A stretch of 5,908 bases of DNA. It comes from an uncultured Atopobium sp. (GTDB lineage Bacteria > Actinomycetota > Coriobacteriia > Coriobacteriales > Atopobiaceae). The notes beneath the pieces are model-generated. The model made no database searches. It was not told where the DNA came from and saw only the letters and a list, made by a program, of their open reading frames with translations. The first letter of the stretch is position 1; each line of letters opens with the position of its first letter. The stretch is taken from positions 1 through 5,908 of the forward strand of contig CAKARF010000057.1 in the NCBI GenBank assembly GCA_916720465.1, in the 5' to 3' direction. This document shows positions 5,907 to 5,908 of the stretch, piece by piece. Both the position numbers and the translations under genes were made by a program.

Positions 5907-5908
5907 CT

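Overview
The window carries a stretch of bacterial chromosome in which every supported gene lies on the minus strand, so it reads right to left: rho (3' part, possibly whole), an unrecognised membrane-anchored protein, then the start of a branched-chain amino acid (Liv/HAAT-type) ABC transporter operon, livK-livH-livM, which runs off the left edge. The long Rho with an Asn/Gln/Arg-rich insert, the Tat-type lipoprotein signal on the binding protein and the roughly balanced base composition (not GC-rich by eye) suggest a lower-GC actinobacterium, most likely in the Coriobacteriia (Atopobium/Lancefieldella-like). This assignment is inference; no rRNA or other marker is present.

Right (4055-5906): Rho transcription termination factor, with complete RNA-binding and ATPase domains and a low-complexity acidic then basic N-terminal region. 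The first visible ATG lies 2 bases from the window edge, so the true N-terminus may lie outside. The gene ends 20 nt before a strong intrinsic terminator, which closes its transcription unit.

Middle (2414-4054): a 237-nt gap with candidate promoter elements and leader structure, then a 467-residue protein of unknown function. It has a signal-like N-terminal segment, a second Gly/Ala-rich membrane segment and about 400 residues of soluble or partly disordered sequence. The motif Tyr-Lys-Pro-Lys/Arg-His occurs twice, the second time close to the C-terminus.

Left (1-2413): a 190-nt gap with a possible promoter and a clear 13-bp leader hairpin precedes livK (Tat/lipobox substrate-binding lipoprotein), livH (permease) and the first 47 codons of a likely livM (second permease). 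The genes are 10-17 nt apart and the livM ribosome-binding site overlaps the livH stop codon, so they are probably one translationally coupled operon importing Leu/Ile/Val or related substrates. The ATPase genes livG and livF would be expected to the left.

I found no CRISPR array, tRNA, rRNA, insertion sequence or phage gene, and nothing I can defend as a new multi-gene system. The most open items are the orphan membrane protein with its structured leader, the livK leader hairpin and the Rho N-terminal insert.
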